Part shown: piece by piece, positions 9,158 through 18,993 of the stretch
Position numbering within the stretch: position 1 is the stretch's first letter
Layout: each line of letters starts with the position of its first letter
Assembly (NCBI GenBank): GCA_012033595.1
Contig: JAAUQL010000003.1
Span: 1-64,000 of the forward strand
Length of the DNA stretch: 64,000 bases
Direction: 5' to 3'
Origin: Cyclobacteriaceae bacterium
GTDB taxonomy: Bacteria > Bacteroidota > Bacteroidia > Cytophagales > Cyclobacteriaceae
Translations under genes and position numbers: made by a program
The notes under the pieces: model-generated
Databases searched by the model: none
Seen by the model: only the letters and a program-made list of their open reading frames with translations
What the model was told of the DNA's origin: nothing

Positions 9158-9682
9158 ATGCAACTAAAAACGACAGGCCAGCTTATACTTCAGCAAATTG
9201 CCGACTTAATTGCGCAACTAAACCAGCACGAATTCAGCGCAGGGCTCGATATGCTCAATGGCAATTCGATAGGCAAGCACATTAGGCATATACTCGAATT
9301 TTTCGATATGCTTACGCGTAGTGCTTTGAGCGGAACAGTCAACTACGACAACAGGGAGCATGAACCCCTATATGAAACCAACAGTCAGGCGGCACTGGAC
9401 AAATTGGCTCTTTTGCAGCAGCAACTTGAAACCAACGTATTTGAGAAGGAAATAATACTGGAGGTGAGTTATTCAAAAACCGGCGCAGATCCCATGAAGA
9501 TCAAATCCAGCATTGAGCGCGAACTGGCTTACAATATCGAACACGCTATCCATCATATGGCCATCATCAAAATCGCCGTTCAGACCGTATTCCCGAGCGT
9601 CTGTCTGCCAAATGATTTCGGTGTTGCATTTTCCACTATACGATTTCAAAAAACATTGAATGCTGAATCTGACGGCAATTGA
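9158..9682 (+). CDS. DinB-like four-helix protein
   Basis: A 174-residue protein that I place in the DinB/YfiT-like superfamily of metal-binding four-helix bundles. The sequence shows SIGKHIRHILEFFDML near residues 41-56 and ELAYNIEHAIHHMAIIKI near 125-142, where histidines would form the metal site. Family members are putative metal-dependent hydrolases or thiol transferases; the substrate here is unknown. The ATG at 9158 is chosen over a TTG two codons upstream. It converges on the aldehyde dehydrogenase gene with a 16-bp gap. Confidence 0.6.
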   Translation: MQLKTTGQLILQQIADLIAQLNQHEFSAGLDMLNGNSIGKHIRHILEFFDMLTRSALSGTVNYDNREHEPLYETNSQAALDKLALLQQQLETNVFEKEIILEVSYSKTGADPMKIKSSIERELAYNIEHAIHHMAIIKIAVQTVFPSVCLPNDFGVAFSTIRFQKTLNAESDGN

Positions 9683-9698
9683 TCACTGCTGCCCCGGA

Positions 9699-11066
9699 TC
9701 ATAGCTTTAATATCCATTTCAAAAAATTCAACTTGCCTTCGTATGGCGGATAGCGAAGAGACACATCTATTCTGGTGCCCTTTTGCACTATTCCCTTTCT
9801 ATTGGAAAAAACTGCAAAGCTGTCTTTACCATGGTATTTTCCTATTCCGCTTTGGCCTACCCCACCTACCGGTACATTTGGACTACCAAAATGCAGTAGT
9901 GTATCGTTGATACATCCCCCGCCATAGCTTAGCTCACTGATTACTTTTTGTTGTTTCTTTTTCTCACTGCCAAAATAGTACAACGCCAGAGGCCGGGGCC
10001 TATTCCTAATCGCGACAATGGCCTTATCAAGTTCGTCGAATTCAAGTACTGGCAGTATTGGCCCAAAAATTTCATCCTCCATAACCGGATCATCCCAGGA
10101 AATATTATTTAATATGGTAGGTGCAATAAACAACGTGTCATCATCGCATTTGCCCCCGGCGGCCAATTGACCCTGATGCACTAATTCCTTTAGCCTTCGG
10201 TAGTTTTTTTCATTGATTATTCTTGGAAAATCAGGACTTTTCTGAGCATCGTTTCCATAAAAATCCACCAGGTATTTGTTGAGACAGGCCAGCAATTGTC
10301 TTTTTATGCTCTTATGCACCAATAAATAATCTGGCGCCACGCACGTCTGACCGGCATTGACAAACTTACCCCAAACGATACGTCGGGCCGAAATCTCGAT
10401 ATCAGCTTTTTCATCTACAATACAGGGAGACTTGCCACCGAGCTCCAAAATACACGGGGTAAGGTTTTTAGCCGCCGCTTCATACACAATTTTGCCGACT
10501 TTTACACTCCCGGTAAAGAAAATATGGTCAAATTGAAGGCTAAGCAATGATTGAGTCTCTTCGGCGCCACCCTCTACTACAGTAATGTATGACTGATCAT
10601 AAAGCTCACTTACGATTTTGTTGATTACAGCAGCCGTATGTGGGGCAAGTTCAGAAGGTTTGAGTATGACACAATTGCCTGCAGCCATAGCACCCACCAG
10701 TGGCATCAATACCAGCATCAGTGGATAATTCCAGGGTCCTATTATCAATGAAACCCCATATGGTTCCACATACACATAGCTTTTGGCAGGCCAACTTGCC
10801 ACTCCTGACTTTACCCTTACCGGCTTCATCAGCCTGGGCAGGTTTTTTAGCAGATATTTGATCTCCCCTTTTACCTGAGCTATTTCGGTACCATACGATT
10901 CAAAGGCAGATTTTTTGAAATCCAGACGCAAAGCATCAAAAATTGCCGCTTCGGAGATTTCAAGTGCTTTATACAGCTTCTTTAATTGATCGAGCCGAAA
11001 CCTTAAATCAAGCGTGCTACGGCTTTGAAAAAAGAGTTTTTGGGCTGCAAGTACTTCTGCAAACAT
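9699..11066 (-). CDS. Class 3-type aldehyde dehydrogenase
   Basis: NAD(P)-dependent oxidation of aldehydes, probably medium or long-chain fatty aldehydes by resemblance to the ALDH3 group. Recognisable blocks are PWNYPLMLVLMPLVGAMAAG (cofactor site), ELGGKSP (with the general-base glutamate) and FVNAGQTCVAPDY (with the catalytic cysteine). The C-terminal block PVGGVGQSGIGKYHGKDSF is also class 3-like. At 455 residues it is the short ALDH3 length rather than the roughly 490 of other classes. No signal peptide; a single gene with no informative neighbours. Confidence 0.9.
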   Translation of the reverse strand: MFAEVLAAQKLFFQSRSTLDLRFRLDQLKKLYKALEISEAAIFDALRLDFKKSAFESYGTEIAQVKGEIKYLLKNLPRLMKPVRVKSGVASWPAKSYVYVEPYGVSLIIGPWNYPLMLVLMPLVGAMAAGNCVILKPSELAPHTAAVINKIVSELYDQSYITVVEGGAEETQSLLSLQFDHIFFTGSVKVGKIVYEAAAKNLTPCILELGGKSPCIVDEKADIEISARRIVWGKFVNAGQTCVAPDYLLVHKSIKRQLLACLNKYLVDFYGNDAQKSPDFPRIINEKNYRRLKELVHQGQLAAGGKCDDDTLFIAPTILNNISWDDPVMEDEIFGPILPVLEFDELDKAIVAIRNRPRPLALYYFGSEKKKQQKVISELSYGGGCINDTLLHFGSPNVPVGGVGQSGIGKYHGKDSFAVFSNRKGIVQKGTRIDVSLRYPPYEGKLNFLKWILKL

Positions 11067-11214
11067 AGGTTTAAGTGGCTTTGGTTACTATTATCAGGTC
11101 AGGACGATTAACAGTCGAGTAAATAGCGCATTTCGATATATTGCACTATTACCAACCATATAGACTCACAGGTCGATTTTGAACCTAAATTATCTAATTT
11201 AACTGTTCATAATC

Positions 11215-11652
11215 ATGAAAAGACACATTTTTTTCCTATCACTGCTTTATAGTGCATTTGCTCTCGATGCCGTTGCAGAAGAAAATCCTGATAAAATAAT
11301 TGGTGTTTGGAAATCGGATGCCGATGGACTGATGGTAAAAATCGATAAAGTAGGCGACCATTTTCAGGGTCGTATCGTTTGGATCGAATCCGGAGATGAC
11401 CAGGGTTTGGTTTGTGACGAAAAAAATCCGGACAAAAGGCTAGCCTCTATGCCATTGAAAGGGAATAAAATCATCCAGGAACTTAATTTCAATGCTGCGG
11501 AATCGATCTGGGATGGTGGCACATTTTATAGCTACAAAGAAGGCAAACGCTACCGATGCCGAATAAAATTGAGCAATGAAAACCAAATAAGCATTCAGAA
11601 AATCCTGAAAGGAAACCAAGCCACGGCATCAGAAATCTGGATAAGGCAATAA
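11215..11652 (+). CDS. DUF2147 exported protein
   Basis: A 145-residue exported protein: a signal peptide (about residues 1-20) followed by the DUF2147 domain, which starts IIGVWKSDADGLMVKIDKVGDHF. DUF2147 proteins are small, probably lipocalin-like, secreted or periplasmic proteins without an assigned function. The conserved G-x-W-K opening and the WDGGTFYSYKEGKRYRC segment are visible. Stands alone, divergent from the aldehyde dehydrogenase gene. Confidence 0.8.
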   Translation: MKRHIFFLSLLYSAFALDAVAEENPDKIIGVWKSDADGLMVKIDKVGDHFQGRIVWIESGDDQGLVCDEKNPDKRLASMPLKGNKIIQELNFNAAESIWDGGTFYSYKEGKRYRCRIKLSNENQISIQKILKGNQATASEIWIRQ

Positions 11653-11788
11653 CTGCCCGCTTTTTCTTTGCTTCATCAAAACATGCAACTTTTGGAATGT
11701 TGCTGATGACGCCACGGCGCAGAACCGACTAAGCCACCAGCTCGAGGTAACAAAAAGAGCAATGACACTTTTAAAAAAAATCGATTTT

Positions 11789-12169
11789 TCAACCCATCAC
11801 TTTTGTGGCCAAGTAGCGTTGCACTTCGTAAATGTCTATGCTCTTATTAAACTTTTTGCTGACCGTAGGAAGATTTTCACTCGAAATCCAGATTTTCAAT
11901 TCCGCATCCAAGTCAAAAGTCCCGGCAGTTTCCAGCGAAAATCTTGAGATATTTTTATAGGGCATCGATTTATATTCGGCCTTGCTCCCCGTAAAGCCCT
12001 GCACATCAATAAGGATCAGACGTTTGTTGGTAAACATAAAAACATCGCGAAGGAGCGTAAAACCCAGTTCCACGATCTCACCATCTATAAGTAAGCGACC
12101 GTATTTCTCGTTGAGTTTTTCTACCGATACTTCACTGGCATTTCCGAGTATTTTATTTATCAATCCCAT
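11789..12169 (-). CDS. Bacterial PH-domain protein (bPH_1/PF08000 type)
   Basis: A 126-residue cytoplasmic protein made of one bacterial pleckstrin-homology-like domain. The segments FTNKRLILIDVQGFTGSK, YKSMPYKNISRFSLETAG and FDLDAELKIWISS are diagnostic of the PF08000 group. Members form oligomeric rings; their role is unknown. Transcribed alone. Confidence 0.85.
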   Translation of the reverse strand: MGLINKILGNASEVSVEKLNEKYGRLLIDGEIVELGFTLLRDVFMFTNKRLILIDVQGFTGSKAEYKSMPYKNISRFSLETAGTFDLDAELKIWISSENLPTVSKKFNKSIDIYEVQRYLATKVMG

Positions 12170-12390
12170 TTTTCTGAATGTTTAGAACAAAATCATTTTT
12201 ACTAAACCTAAGAGGAACAAATCAGAAAATCAAATGGATAATGATAAATAAGTCCGGTGACGCGGTTGCCTGATGATATGCTGCCAAAGAGAAAAGAAAC
12301 CATATGCTGCCAGCTTCACACATGAGCTGAAAACACCATCTTTTCACTGCTTCCGTGAGGAAGTAAGGGAATATACAGGCTTGTACAAAT

Positions 12391-12426
12391 AAAAAAGTGC
12401 TCTCCGCCGGGGGTGAAAAGCACTTT
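12391..12426 (-). terminator. Intrinsic terminator after the secreted Gly/Arg-rich protein gene
   Basis: Inverted arms AAAGTGCT (12394-12401) and AGCACTTT (12419-12426) form an 8-bp stem. On the minus strand it is followed by a run of T (complement of the A run at 12391-12396). It lies about 20 bp past the stop codon at 12447. Confidence 0.75.
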
Positions 12427-12446
12427 GTTGAAGGATTGTTGTATAA

Positions 12447-13085
12447 TTAAAATGGGTAGTTTCGATTGGGATCCCAAAGCAAAAAGCTGGTGATGTCAAA
12501 GCCGCCTCTCAAGCCATACCCCTGGCCATGCCCCTTAGATCTTCCGTAAGGATTGTTTCCGTTTCTTTGCATGCCCTGCCTCCCCTGGCCTTGCCCTCTG
12601 TTGCCTTGCTGTTCGTAGTTCCTTCCACGTGGACTATTGTTGAGATTTTGCCGGGGCAATTCTATTCCTGCCAGCAGTTCATCGATTTGCGGCCTGTATT
12701 TGTTGGCAACCACCTTGGCCCTGTCGTAAAGGTTTTCTATCTCCATATGCTGTGTGCTCAATTTGGCGATCAGCGCATCATCGATTTTTTCCCCTTTGAT
12801 TCTGGCATTGCGCAACTCATACCTGAGTTCGCTTTCCAAGAGCTTTTGTTTTACAATGTCTTCGCGCAGGCGGTTGATTTCATTTTTGTCTTCGGCGCTT
12901 ATCGAAGTTTCCAGTGTGTTGCGACTGGCATCAATCTCTGGTTTTACCTTTTCCAAAAAATAGGCATGTCGCTCCTTGCGTAAGTCCTGCCAACTGTCGT
13001 TGTCATTTGTTTTGTCACTTGCCATTGCGGTCACCAATAATACTCCCATCATAGCGGCCACCAGGATCCATTCTTTCATAGTCAT
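12447..13085 (-). CDS. Secreted coiled-coil protein with a Gly/Arg/Gln-rich tail
   Basis: I do not recognise a specific family. The 212-residue product has a signal peptide (about residues 1-22). A highly charged, predicted helical region (about 30-140) follows, rich in Glu, Lys and Arg with repeated hydrophobic spacing. The tail (about 145-195) is low-complexity, rich in Gly, Gln, Arg and Asn, and the protein ends in an aromatic FDITSFLLWDPNRNYPF. The helical part vaguely resembles Spy/CpxP-type periplasmic proteins, but the LTxxQ repeats of that family are not evident. It is transcribed alone and ends in a good terminator. Confidence 0.7.
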   Translation of the reverse strand: MTMKEWILVAAMMGVLLVTAMASDKTNDNDSWQDLRKERHAYFLEKVKPEIDASRNTLETSISAEDKNEINRLREDIVKQKLLESELRYELRNARIKGEKIDDALIAKLSTQHMEIENLYDRAKVVANKYRPQIDELLAGIELPRQNLNNSPRGRNYEQQGNRGQGQGRQGMQRNGNNPYGRSKGHGQGYGLRGGFDITSFLLWDPNRNYPF

Positions 13086-13211
13086 TTTTATTTATTTAAA
13101 ATTCATTTATACACTTAGACGCTTGCTGTAAAAGCAAGTTTGCAATCTTCAACCAAGGCAAGAATTTTCTCAATTAGCAGCATTATAAACTGCAAAAGTG
13201 CATTTTTTGAC

Positions 13212-13219
13212 TAATTTTG
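13212..13219 (+). promoter_or_regulatory. Probable -7 element of the valS promoter
   Basis: TAATTTTG matches the Bacteroidota -7 consensus TAnnTTTG and lies 35 bp upstream of the valS ATG. No convincing -33 TTG is present at the usual distance, so this is supported by one element only. Confidence 0.5.
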
Positions 13220-13253
13220 CCGCTCTGTTTTTATGCATGGAAAATGAGCAAAT

Positions 13254-15899
13254 ATGGAATTAGCAAGGAAATATAATCCACGGGAAGTAGAAGATAAGTG
13301 GTTTGCGGTATGGATGAAAAATAAATATTTCAGCTCCAGGCCAAATCCCGATAAAAAGCCATTCACCATAGTGATACCCCCTCCCAATGTGACCGGAGTG
13401 CTGCACATGGGTCATATGCTCAACAACACCATACAGGATGTACTGGTGCGCAAGGCACGTATGCAAGGCTACGAAGCCTGCTGGGTGCCCGGCACCGATC
13501 ATGCCTCCATTGCTACCGAGGCCAAAGTAGTAGCTAAGCTCAAGGAACAGGGAATTGACAAAAATAACCTGAGCAGAGACGAGTTTATGACCCATGCCTG
13601 GGAATGGAAAGAAAAACATGGGGGCATCATATTGGAGCAGCTCAAAAAACTGGGTGCTTCTTGTGACTGGGATCGCACCAAATTTACCATGGACGAAGCC
13701 CTCTCGGAGAGTGTAATCAAGGTATTTGTCGATCTGTACCAAAAGGGCAAAATATACCGGGGAGTGCGTATGGTCAATTGGGATCCTCAAGCCAAAACGG
13801 CCGTTTCGGACGAAGAGGTGGTCTATAAAGAAGAGCAGTCGAAACTGTACTTTGTAAATTATAAAATTGCCGGTGAAAAGGGGCACGTGACCATAGCTAC
13901 CACACGCCCTGAAACCATTCTTGGAGACACCGCAGTGTGCGTCAACCCAAATGACACGCGTTTTCAGCACCTCATTGGCAAGCAAGTGGTGGTGCCTCTG
14001 GTCAATAGGGTGGTGCCGGTCATCGCCGACGAATATGTGGATATGGAGTTTGGCACCGGATGCCTGAAGATAACCCCAGCCCATGATATCAACGACTATG
14101 AAATAGGCATACGGCACCATCTGGAATCGATCGATATTTTCAATGACAATGGCACCATCCATGCGCGAGGGGGCATGTTTGTGGGCGAGGATCGATTCAA
14201 AGCCCGGAAACTCGCGGCCAAACAATTGGAGGCGGACGGGTTATTGGAAAAAGTCGAGGATTATAGAAATAAAATTGGATTGTCGGAGCGTACCAATGCT
14301 GCCATTGAGCCCAAACTTTCGATGCAATGGTTCCTGGAAATGAAGGAAATCTCCAAGCCGGCACTCGAAAATGTTTTGAATGACAACATCAGACTGGTGC
14401 CCCCCAAATTCAAGAACACCTATAATCATTGGCTCGAAAACCCCAAAGATTGGTGCATATCCCGACAATTGTGGTGGGGACAACGCATACCGGCCTATTA
14501 CCTGCCCAATAGCAATGAATTTGTGGTGGCTGAAACAGCCCAAGAGGCGCTGGAATTGGCAAAGGAAAAAACAGGAAACAACAACTTATCACTGGAAGAC
14601 CTCCGCCAGGATGAAGACGTGCTCGACACCTGGTTTTCATCCTGGCTGTGGCCCATATCGGTTTTTGATGGCATTAGATATCCCGACAATGACGACATCA
14701 ACTACTACTATCCCACCAGTGTACTGGTCACAGGACACGACATCATCTTTTTTTGGGTAGCTCGAATGATCATCTCCGGCTATGAATACCGCCACGAAAT
14801 GCCCTTTAAAGATGTGTACTTTACCGGTATGGTGCGCGATAGCCAGCGTCGAAAAATGTCGAAACAATTAGGAAACTCACCCGATCCCCTGGATCTTATC
14901 AAAGAGTATGGTGCAGATGGCGTGCGCACAGGCATGCTGTTTTCATCGCCAGCCGGTAATGATTTGCTCTTCGACGTAAAGTTATGTGAGCAGGGAAGGA
15001 ACTTCGCCAATAAAATCTGGAATGCATTCCGGCTGGTGAAGGGCTGGACGGTGGCCAACGGCGTAGCTCCCGAAAATGGCAGCGATGAAGTGGCCATTGA
15101 CTGGATGGAAGCCCGGATCAATCAGGCATTGGTCGAGTTAGAAGACCATTTTGCCAAGTATCGCATCAGCGATGCCCTCATGACCATTTACAAATTGATT
15201 TGGAGTGACTTCTGCAGCTGGTACCTGGAAGCCATCAAGCCGGATTTTGAGCAACCAATCGACAGCTATACCTTTGAAAAGACCATAGCTTTGTTTGAAA
15301 AGCTGATGCAAATTGCCCATCCTTTTATGCCATTTATTACCGAAGAAATCTGGCATATGCTCAAAGATCGAGATGAAAAAGATTGCATCATGATTGCCAA
15401 TTATCCCGAACCTCACGCATTTGACACTGACATCCTTGCCCGGATGGACAAAGCCATGGAGGTGATCACCAATATACGCAACATCCGACAGCAAAAACAG
15501 ATTAGCCCCAAAGAACCGCTAAAAGTTTTTGCCAGGCTGGAAAATATTGAGGATTACCATCCGGCTACAAAACTAGTGTGGAAGTTGGCCAACATATCGG
15601 ACTTCGACCTGGTGAATGAGAAAGTAGAAAACACACTGAGTTTTCATGTGGGAGCCGACGAGTGGTTTTTGGCGCTGGATCAGGAGATAGATCATCAAAA
15701 AGAAATCGGCATCATTGAAGAGGAAATTAAATATTTGCAGGGTTTTTTAGTTTCTGTAAATAAAAAACTTGGCAATGAGCGCTTTGTGCAAAGTGCGCCT
15801 GCTCAGGTGGTAGAACTGGAGCGTAAAAAACACGATGATGCTGAAAAGCGCATATCGGCACTTCAGGAAAAATTGACCGACCTGAATGCCATGCTGTAA
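13254..15899 (+). CDS. valS: Valine--tRNA ligase
   Basis: Charges tRNA-Val with valine. The 881-residue protein is a complete class I synthetase. It has the HIGH-type motif HMGH (residues 51-54), the CP1 editing domain with the TTRPETILGDTAV block near residues 220-235, and the KMSKS-type motif KMSKQ (534-538). The anticodon-binding domain and a C-terminal coiled-coil arm from about residue 815 complete it. The KMSKQ variant is not unusual for ValRS. The gene is intact although several other long genes here are frameshifted. It stands alone. Confidence 0.97.
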   Translation: MELARKYNPREVEDKWFAVWMKNKYFSSRPNPDKKPFTIVIPPPNVTGVLHMGHMLNNTIQDVLVRKARMQGYEACWVPGTDHASIATEAKVVAKLKEQGIDKNNLSRDEFMTHAWEWKEKHGGIILEQLKKLGASCDWDRTKFTMDEALSESVIKVFVDLYQKGKIYRGVRMVNWDPQAKTAVSDEEVVYKEEQSKLYFVNYKIAGEKGHVTIATTRPETILGDTAVCVNPNDTRFQHLIGKQVVVPLVNRVVPVIADEYVDMEFGTGCLKITPAHDINDYEIGIRHHLESIDIFNDNGTIHARGGMFVGEDRFKARKLAAKQLEADGLLEKVEDYRNKIGLSERTNAAIEPKLSMQWFLEMKEISKPALENVLNDNIRLVPPKFKNTYNHWLENPKDWCISRQLWWGQRIPAYYLPNSNEFVVAETAQEALELAKEKTGNNNLSLEDLRQDEDVLDTWFSSWLWPISVFDGIRYPDNDDINYYYPTSVLVTGHDIIFFWVARMIISGYEYRHEMPFKDVYFTGMVRDSQRRKMSKQLGNSPDPLDLIKEYGADGVRTGMLFSSPAGNDLLFDVKLCEQGRNFANKIWNAFRLVKGWTVANGVAPENGSDEVAIDWMEARINQALVELEDHFAKYRISDALMTIYKLIWSDFCSWYLEAIKPDFEQPIDSYTFEKTIALFEKLMQIAHPFMPFITEEIWHMLKDRDEKDCIMIANYPEPHAFDTDILARMDKAMEVITNIRNIRQQKQISPKEPLKVFARLENIEDYHPATKLVWKLANISDFDLVNEKVENTLSFHVGADEWFLALDQEIDHQKEIGIIEEEIKYLQGFLVSVNKKLGNERFVQSAPAQVVELERKKHDDAEKRISALQEKLTDLNAML

Positions 15900-15972
15900 T
15901 TGGAAAAAATGAGAAATTATCACTCAGGATTTAGTTTCGATTTTTGTACTTTTACGAAACCCTCAAAAACAT

Positions 15973-16473
15973 ATGGTTAGAAGACTTTTTCCTTCTGATA
16001 AAAATCACATCCTGATGGATGTACAAGCCTGTCAACAGGAAGTTCTTATGAAATATCTGGTGGACTTTGTCAAGCAATATTACCAGCTTCACTACAATCC
16101 GCTCGGATTGATCGACGACATCATTTTGGAAATCAACAAAGAAAAAACCTATCCAATGGAAGCCTTCGAGGAGTTTTACCATGACCTCTCGGCAGTATAT
16201 CGCTACAAACACGGAGAAGTTCAATTGGAAATATTGTTCGATGGGTCAACGCATTTCGAAAAGTACACTGCGGAATGGATCGCATATTTCAAGCAAAATA
16301 TAATGGCTTTCTGCGCCAACAAGTACTTTTTGCGTGCTGTCCTGGATATTTCCGTATTCCACCATCTCGATCGGGTTGCATATTTGGCCGGAAACAGGCT
16401 TAAATATTTTCTTGACAGCTACTACGACATCAAAGTGTATAAATACAGGGGCATAATGGAAATCGCTTCCTGA
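15973..16473 (+). CDS. Conserved-looking hypothetical protein, function unknown
   Basis: A 166-residue protein with no signal peptide, no membrane segment and no motif that I recognise. It opens MVRRLFPSDKNHILMDVQAC and is rich in aromatic residues and histidine (for example QYYQLHYNPLGLIDD and SVFHHLDRVAYLAGN). Codon use and composition match its neighbours, there is an ATG start, and it is tail-to-tail with dapF with only two bases between stops, so it is very likely a real gene. I assign no function. Confidence 0.7.
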   Translation: MVRRLFPSDKNHILMDVQACQQEVLMKYLVDFVKQYYQLHYNPLGLIDDIILEINKEKTYPMEAFEEFYHDLSAVYRYKHGEVQLEILFDGSTHFEKYTAEWIAYFKQNIMAFCANKYFLRAVLDISVFHHLDRVAYLAGNRLKYFLDSYYDIKVYKYRGIMEIAS

Positions 16474-16475
16474 TA

Positions 16476-17251
16476 CTACAAGGCTATATGACCATCAAAA
16501 ACACGCTCTGCCGGTCCTTTGAGTAAAATATGTGCACACGAATTTTCTGAAACCTTTTCAAAGCTTACTTCTAAATTCCCGCCAAGGGTTTTTACTTTCA
16601 CGGTAGATTTGTTGCTCATGAATCCATGTACAATCGCAGCCGCAGTAACGCCTGTGCCGCAAGAGAGGGTTTCGTCTTCTACACCACGCTCATAGGTTCG
16701 CACAAAAATACTGTCATCGCCTAATGACTTCACAAAATTGACATTGCTGCCTTTTTCGAAATAGGGCGCACCGTAGCGTATTCTTTTACCCTCTGCAAAA
16801 ACATCATGTTTCTCGATGTCCTCTACATAGCTGATGTGGTGCGGCGAACCAGTATGTAGAAAAAATGATCGGCATATTGCTCTATGTGTGACACATCGGG
16901 CATACGCAGTTGCACCATATTGCCCGAAATGCCAGCCTCCAGTATGCCTTGCACCGTCATAAAACGACATTGGGTTTGCACAATATTGAGTTGCCTGGCA
17001 AACATGGCCGCACATCGGCTACCGTTGCCACACAAGCTGGTGAGATGCCCATCAGCATTGTAATAGATCATTTCAAAGTCGGCCTCTGCGTGGTTCCTGA
17101 TCAATATCAATCCATCAGCACCAATGCCAAATTTTCTATGGCATAGTCGCGCTATTAACGCATGATTTTGCAGGTCGAACGTTTCCAAACGATCGTCGAT
17201 CATCACAAAATCATTGCCTGTGCCCTGGTATTTAAAGAAGGTTAAGCTCAT
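16476..17251 (-). CDS. dapF: Diaminopimelate epimerase, frameshifted
   Basis: Interconverts LL- and meso-diaminopimelate for lysine and peptidoglycan synthesis. The N-terminal half has the first catalytic cysteine in CGNGSRCAA (about residues 74-82). The C-terminal half has the second in ETLSCGTGVTAAA, along with the family signature HTGSPHHISYVED. The halves lie in different frames, joined at the A run 16860-16865. Adding one A there (T on the coding strand) reads HFFLHTGSPHH continuously and gives a normal 258-residue protein. A terminator separates it from rplS upstream, so it is not part of the ribosomal-protein operon. Confidence 0.93.
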
Positions 17252-17277
17252 ATCGGTGTGCTAACTTAATTTTTATT

Positions 17278-17307
17278 AAAAAAAAGCCAACCCTCAAGGT
17301 TGGCTTT
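17278..17307 (-). terminator. Intrinsic terminator of the rpsP-rimM-trmD-rplS operon
   Basis: AAAGCCAACC (17283-17292) and GGTTGGCTTT (17298-17307) form a perfect 10-bp stem with a 5-base loop. On the minus strand it runs into eight T. It lies 20 bp past the rplS stop. Confidence 0.9.
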
Positions 17308-17326
17308 CATCCATATCGTAATCTTA

Positions 17327-17689
17327 CTATTTGGATTTCTTTTCTTTGATCCGTGCAGATTTGCCATGACGTCCTCTGAGGTAGTACAAACGTGCTCTTC
17401 GCACCTTGCCCCGCCTCACTACCGTTATGCTGTCGATGTTGGGTGATGCGATCGGAAAAATTCTTTCGATGCCCACTCCGTTTGACATTTTCCTTACGGT
17501 AAAAGTCTCTCCATTAGATCCTTCGTTTCTTCGTTGGATCACGGTACCCTGGAAATTCTGGATCCTTTCTTTATTTCCTTCTTTTATTTTAACGGCAACA
17601 TTTACGGTGTCCCCTGAATTAAAATCAGGATATGATGCCACTTTTTCCCTGTATTCTTCTTCAAAAATTTGTATCAACTGATCGCTCAT
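17327..17689 (-). CDS. rplS: 50S ribosomal protein L19
   Basis: A 120-residue protein at the 30S-50S interface. Diagnostic segments are [40 protein letters not shown] and the C-terminal [20 protein letters not shown]. It is the last gene of the canonical rpsP-rimM-trmD-rplS order. The 87-bp gap after trmD holds a possible extra promoter, and the gene ends in a strong terminator. Confidence 0.97.
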   Translation of the reverse strand: MSDQLIQIFEEEYREKVASYPDFNSGDTVNVAVKIKEGNKERIQNFQGTVIQRRNEGSNGETFTVRKMSNGVGIERIFPIASPNIDSITVVRRGKVRRARLYYLRGRHGKSARIKEKKSK

Positions 17690-17726
17690 GAGTTCGATAT
17701 TTTTATAGCTCCTGCAAAACGGATTG

Positions 17727-17734
17727 CAAATATA
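17727..17734 (-). promoter_or_regulatory. Possible internal promoter for rplS
   Basis: On the minus strand this reads TATATTTG, a full match to TAnnTTTG, in the gap between trmD and rplS, 38 bp before the rplS ATG. No good -33 element is present, so independent expression of rplS is possible but not shown. Confidence 0.4.
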
Positions 17735-17776
17735 GAAAATTAAATTTTAAATGGATATGGATTACTGAAAATAAAT

Positions 17777-18454
17777 TTAGTCTTCCCACAATCCCGGGCG
17801 GCGTTCTTTGGTGCGGATTATAGATTGCTCCAGCCTCCAGGCGTCGATTCGGGCAGCATGCCCCGACAGTAAAACATCCGGCACCATTAGCCCGTTGTAG
17901 TCTGCCGGTCGGGTATAGACCGGTGGTGCAATGAGATTGTCCTGAAAAGAATCGCTGAGTGCAGAGGTCTCGTCAGAAAGCACCCCGGGTATCAGCCTGA
18001 TGATGGCATCGGCAAACACCACGGCAGCAAGCTCACCGCCCGAAAGCACAAAATCGCCAATGCTGATTTCTTTGGTAATATAGTGTTGCCTCACGCGCTC
18101 ATCTACCCCTTTGTAATGCCCGCAAAGTAAAATCAGATTTTTTTTCATAGAGTAGGCATTGGCCAGGTTTTGGGTCAATACCTCGCCATCGGGACTCAGG
18201 TATATGATATCGTCATAGCTTCGCTCTGCTTTTAGTCCATCAATGCATCGGGCAATCGGGTCTATCATCATCACCATGCCAGCTCCTCCTCCATATTGGT
18301 AGTCGTCGATTTGCTTTTGCCTGTTGGTGGCAAAATCGCGCAAGTCTATGACATTGACTTCTACAAGCTTTTTATCCTGTGCTCTTTTTAAAATGGAATG
18401 GGCAAACGGACTGGTGAGCAGTTCTGGCAAACAGGTGATGATATCGAGCCGCAT
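17777..18454 (-). CDS. trmD: tRNA (guanine-N1)-methyltransferase
   Basis: Methylates G37 of tRNAs with a G at position 36, preventing +1 frameshifting. The 225-residue SPOUT enzyme shows [20 protein letters not shown], the knot segments [14 protein letters not shown] and [17 protein letters not shown], and the C-terminal ARIDAWR helix. It starts one base after the rimM stop, indicating translational coupling. Confidence 0.97.
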   Translation of the reverse strand: MRLDIITCLPELLTSPFAHSILKRAQDKKLVEVNVIDLRDFATNRQKQIDDYQYGGGAGMVMMIDPIARCIDGLKAERSYDDIIYLSPDGEVLTQNLANAYSMKKNLILLCGHYKGVDERVRQHYITKEISIGDFVLSGGELAAVVFADAIIRLIPGVLSDETSALSDSFQDNLIAPPVYTRPADYNGLMVPDVLLSGHAARIDAWRLEQSIIRTKERRPGLWED

Positions 18455-18455
18455 C

Positions 18456-18983
18456 TTACTCGTGCAGGTAAATGTCGAGCAATCCCTCCGGTAGGTTTAC
18501 CATCATTTGCCGCTGTGCATGATCTGCGTGGCTCACGATCTCATCGCTAACCGGTATCAAAATTTCTTTTTCTTTGTAGCGCATCGCAATCAGGTCTTGA
18601 TTTCCTGTACTAAATACCGACTCGATAAGCCCCAATTGGCCCAGGTTTTCATCCACTATGCTATAACCAATCACTTCGTGGTAGTAAAACTGGTTTTTTT
18701 TCAGCTTTGGCAGTTGCGAAAGCGGAAGCAGCATGCTGCACGATCGCAAGGGCTCGGCATCATCTATCGTGTTGATGTCTTCGAGATATAAAATGCCCTT
18801 TTTCCCTTGTAGTTGAAGCGATGATACAAAAAATGGAACCAGCGTATTGTCCATTTTGACAATTACTGATTCCATTTTAGTGTATTTTGAAGGATCGTCA
18901 ACATCCAGTTCGATGCTGAGGCCACCTTTGAGGCCATGAGGCTTGAGGATAAATCCTATTTCAAAACACTCACCTGGCTGCAT
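18456..18983 (-). CDS. rimM: Ribosome maturation factor RimM
   Basis: Assists 30S assembly, binding S19 and acting on the 3' domain of 16S rRNA. The 175-residue product has the N-terminal [19 protein letters not shown] signature and the PRC-barrel segment [20 protein letters not shown]. The start at 18983 is chosen because the frame upstream runs back through the rpsP tail as low-complexity basic sequence. It begins 10 bp after rpsP. Confidence 0.95.
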   Translation of the reverse strand: MQPGECFEIGFILKPHGLKGGLSIELDVDDPSKYTKMESVIVKMDNTLVPFFVSSLQLQGKKGILYLEDINTIDDAEPLRSCSMLLPLSQLPKLKKNQFYYHEVIGYSIVDENLGQLGLIESVFSTGNQDLIAMRYKEKEILIPVSDEIVSHADHAQRQMMVNLPEGLLDIYLHE

Positions 18984-18993
18984 GGCACTTATC

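Noticed and set aside
13260-14225. A 321-residue antisense frame across valS
   Set aside because: It mirrors the codon structure of valS, has no recognisable domain, and lies entirely within a gene with clear synthetase motifs.
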